A stretch of DNA of 14,386 bases, taken from the NCBI GenBank assembly GCA_035524095.1, contig DATKPK010000079.1, positions 1 to 14,386 on the forward strand, in the 5' to 3' direction. This document shows, piece after piece, positions 14,299 through 14,386 of the stretch (position 1 is the first letter of the stretch; the number at the start of each line of letters is the position of its first letter). Below the pieces are notes generated by a model. The model worked only from the letters and a program-made list of their open reading frames with translations. It did no database searches and was not told where the DNA came from. The stretch comes from DATJUF01 sp035524095 (GTDB lineage Bacteria; Desulfobacterota; Binatia; Binatales; Binataceae). Position numbers and translations under genes: made by a program.

Positions 14299-14386
14299 AT
14301 GGCTAAAATGGAGCAGCAGCAACAAGCATTGATGCTCAAGGGTTATCGGGTCCTCGATTTCACTCACTTCGTGGCCGGGCCGACCT
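14299..14386 (+). CDS. CaiB/BaiF family (family III) CoA-transferase, N-terminal fragment cut by window edge
   Basis: Only 29 codons are visible: a glutamine-rich start (MAKMEQQQQALML) followed by KGYRVLDFTHFVAGPT. The G-x-R-V-L-D-F/L-[ST]-x-x-x-A-G-P pattern is the start of the family III CoA-transferases, which move CoA between carboxylic acids through an aspartyl-linked intermediate; the catalytic Asp is beyond the edge. GGAG at 14292-14295 is only 3 nt from the ATG at 14299 but 12 nt from the in-frame ATG at 14308, so the start may be the latter. Together with the acyl-CoA dehydrogenase and hydrolase nearby it points to acyl-CoA catabolism. Confidence 0.8.
   Translation, partial: MAKMEQQQQALMLKGYRVLDFTHFVAGPT

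Overview
The window looks like a chromosomal segment of a GC-rich, probably aerobic, metabolically versatile bacterium. The gene set (very large NAD-dependent glutamate dehydrogenase, acyl-CoA dehydrogenase, family III CoA-transferase, alpha/beta-hydrolase, fumarylacetoacetase-family and Rieske proteins, stand-alone Memo-family protein) would fit a proteobacterium-like or Binatota/Desulfobacterota-like soil lineage. That placement is inferred from gene content only and is weak. I saw no tRNA, rRNA, CRISPR array, transposase or phage gene.

Layout. 1-4748 (minus) is one uninterrupted reading frame for the ~180 kDa NAD-glutamate dehydrogenase, starting at a TTG codon and running off the left edge just before its natural end. 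A 176-bp divergent promoter region separates it from an RlmD-type 23S rRNA m5U methyltransferase (4925-6169, plus). Two orphan plus-strand genes follow: an 86-codon protein (6225-6485) and an exported Pro/Gln-rich protein (6623-7408), with several hairpins in the spacers. Then comes a minus-strand pair with overlapping ends: a fumarylacetoacetate hydrolase-family enzyme (8734-7982) and a Rieske [2Fe-2S] protein (8015-7581). A 409-bp divergent intergenic region (8735-9143) with two clear inverted repeats leads to an AmmeMemoRadiSam-B/Memo protein carrying an extra N-terminal PqqD-like domain (9144-10376, plus).

The right part is mostly minus strand. A DUF4238-type gene (14180-13254) lies between two imperfect ~39-bp direct repeats. 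It is followed by a ferritin-like helical protein (13030-12602), a degenerate 29-bp tandem repeat (about 12448-12591), an acyl-CoA dehydrogenase (12390-11200) and an alpha/beta-hydrolase with a cysteine nucleophile (11125-10409). At the right edge a CaiB/BaiF CoA-transferase begins on the plus strand (14299 onward).

How they work together. The acyl-CoA dehydrogenase, hydrolase and CoA-transferase suggest acyl-CoA catabolism. The FAH/Rieske pair suggests ring-cleavage or keto-acid metabolism. Glutamate dehydrogenase links amino-acid use to the TCA cycle. The parts that most deserve a second look are the repeat-flanked DUF4238 gene next to a CoA-transferase promoter, the 29-bp repeat array, the operator-like palindromes upstream of the Memo gene, and the PqqD-like/Memo fusion.
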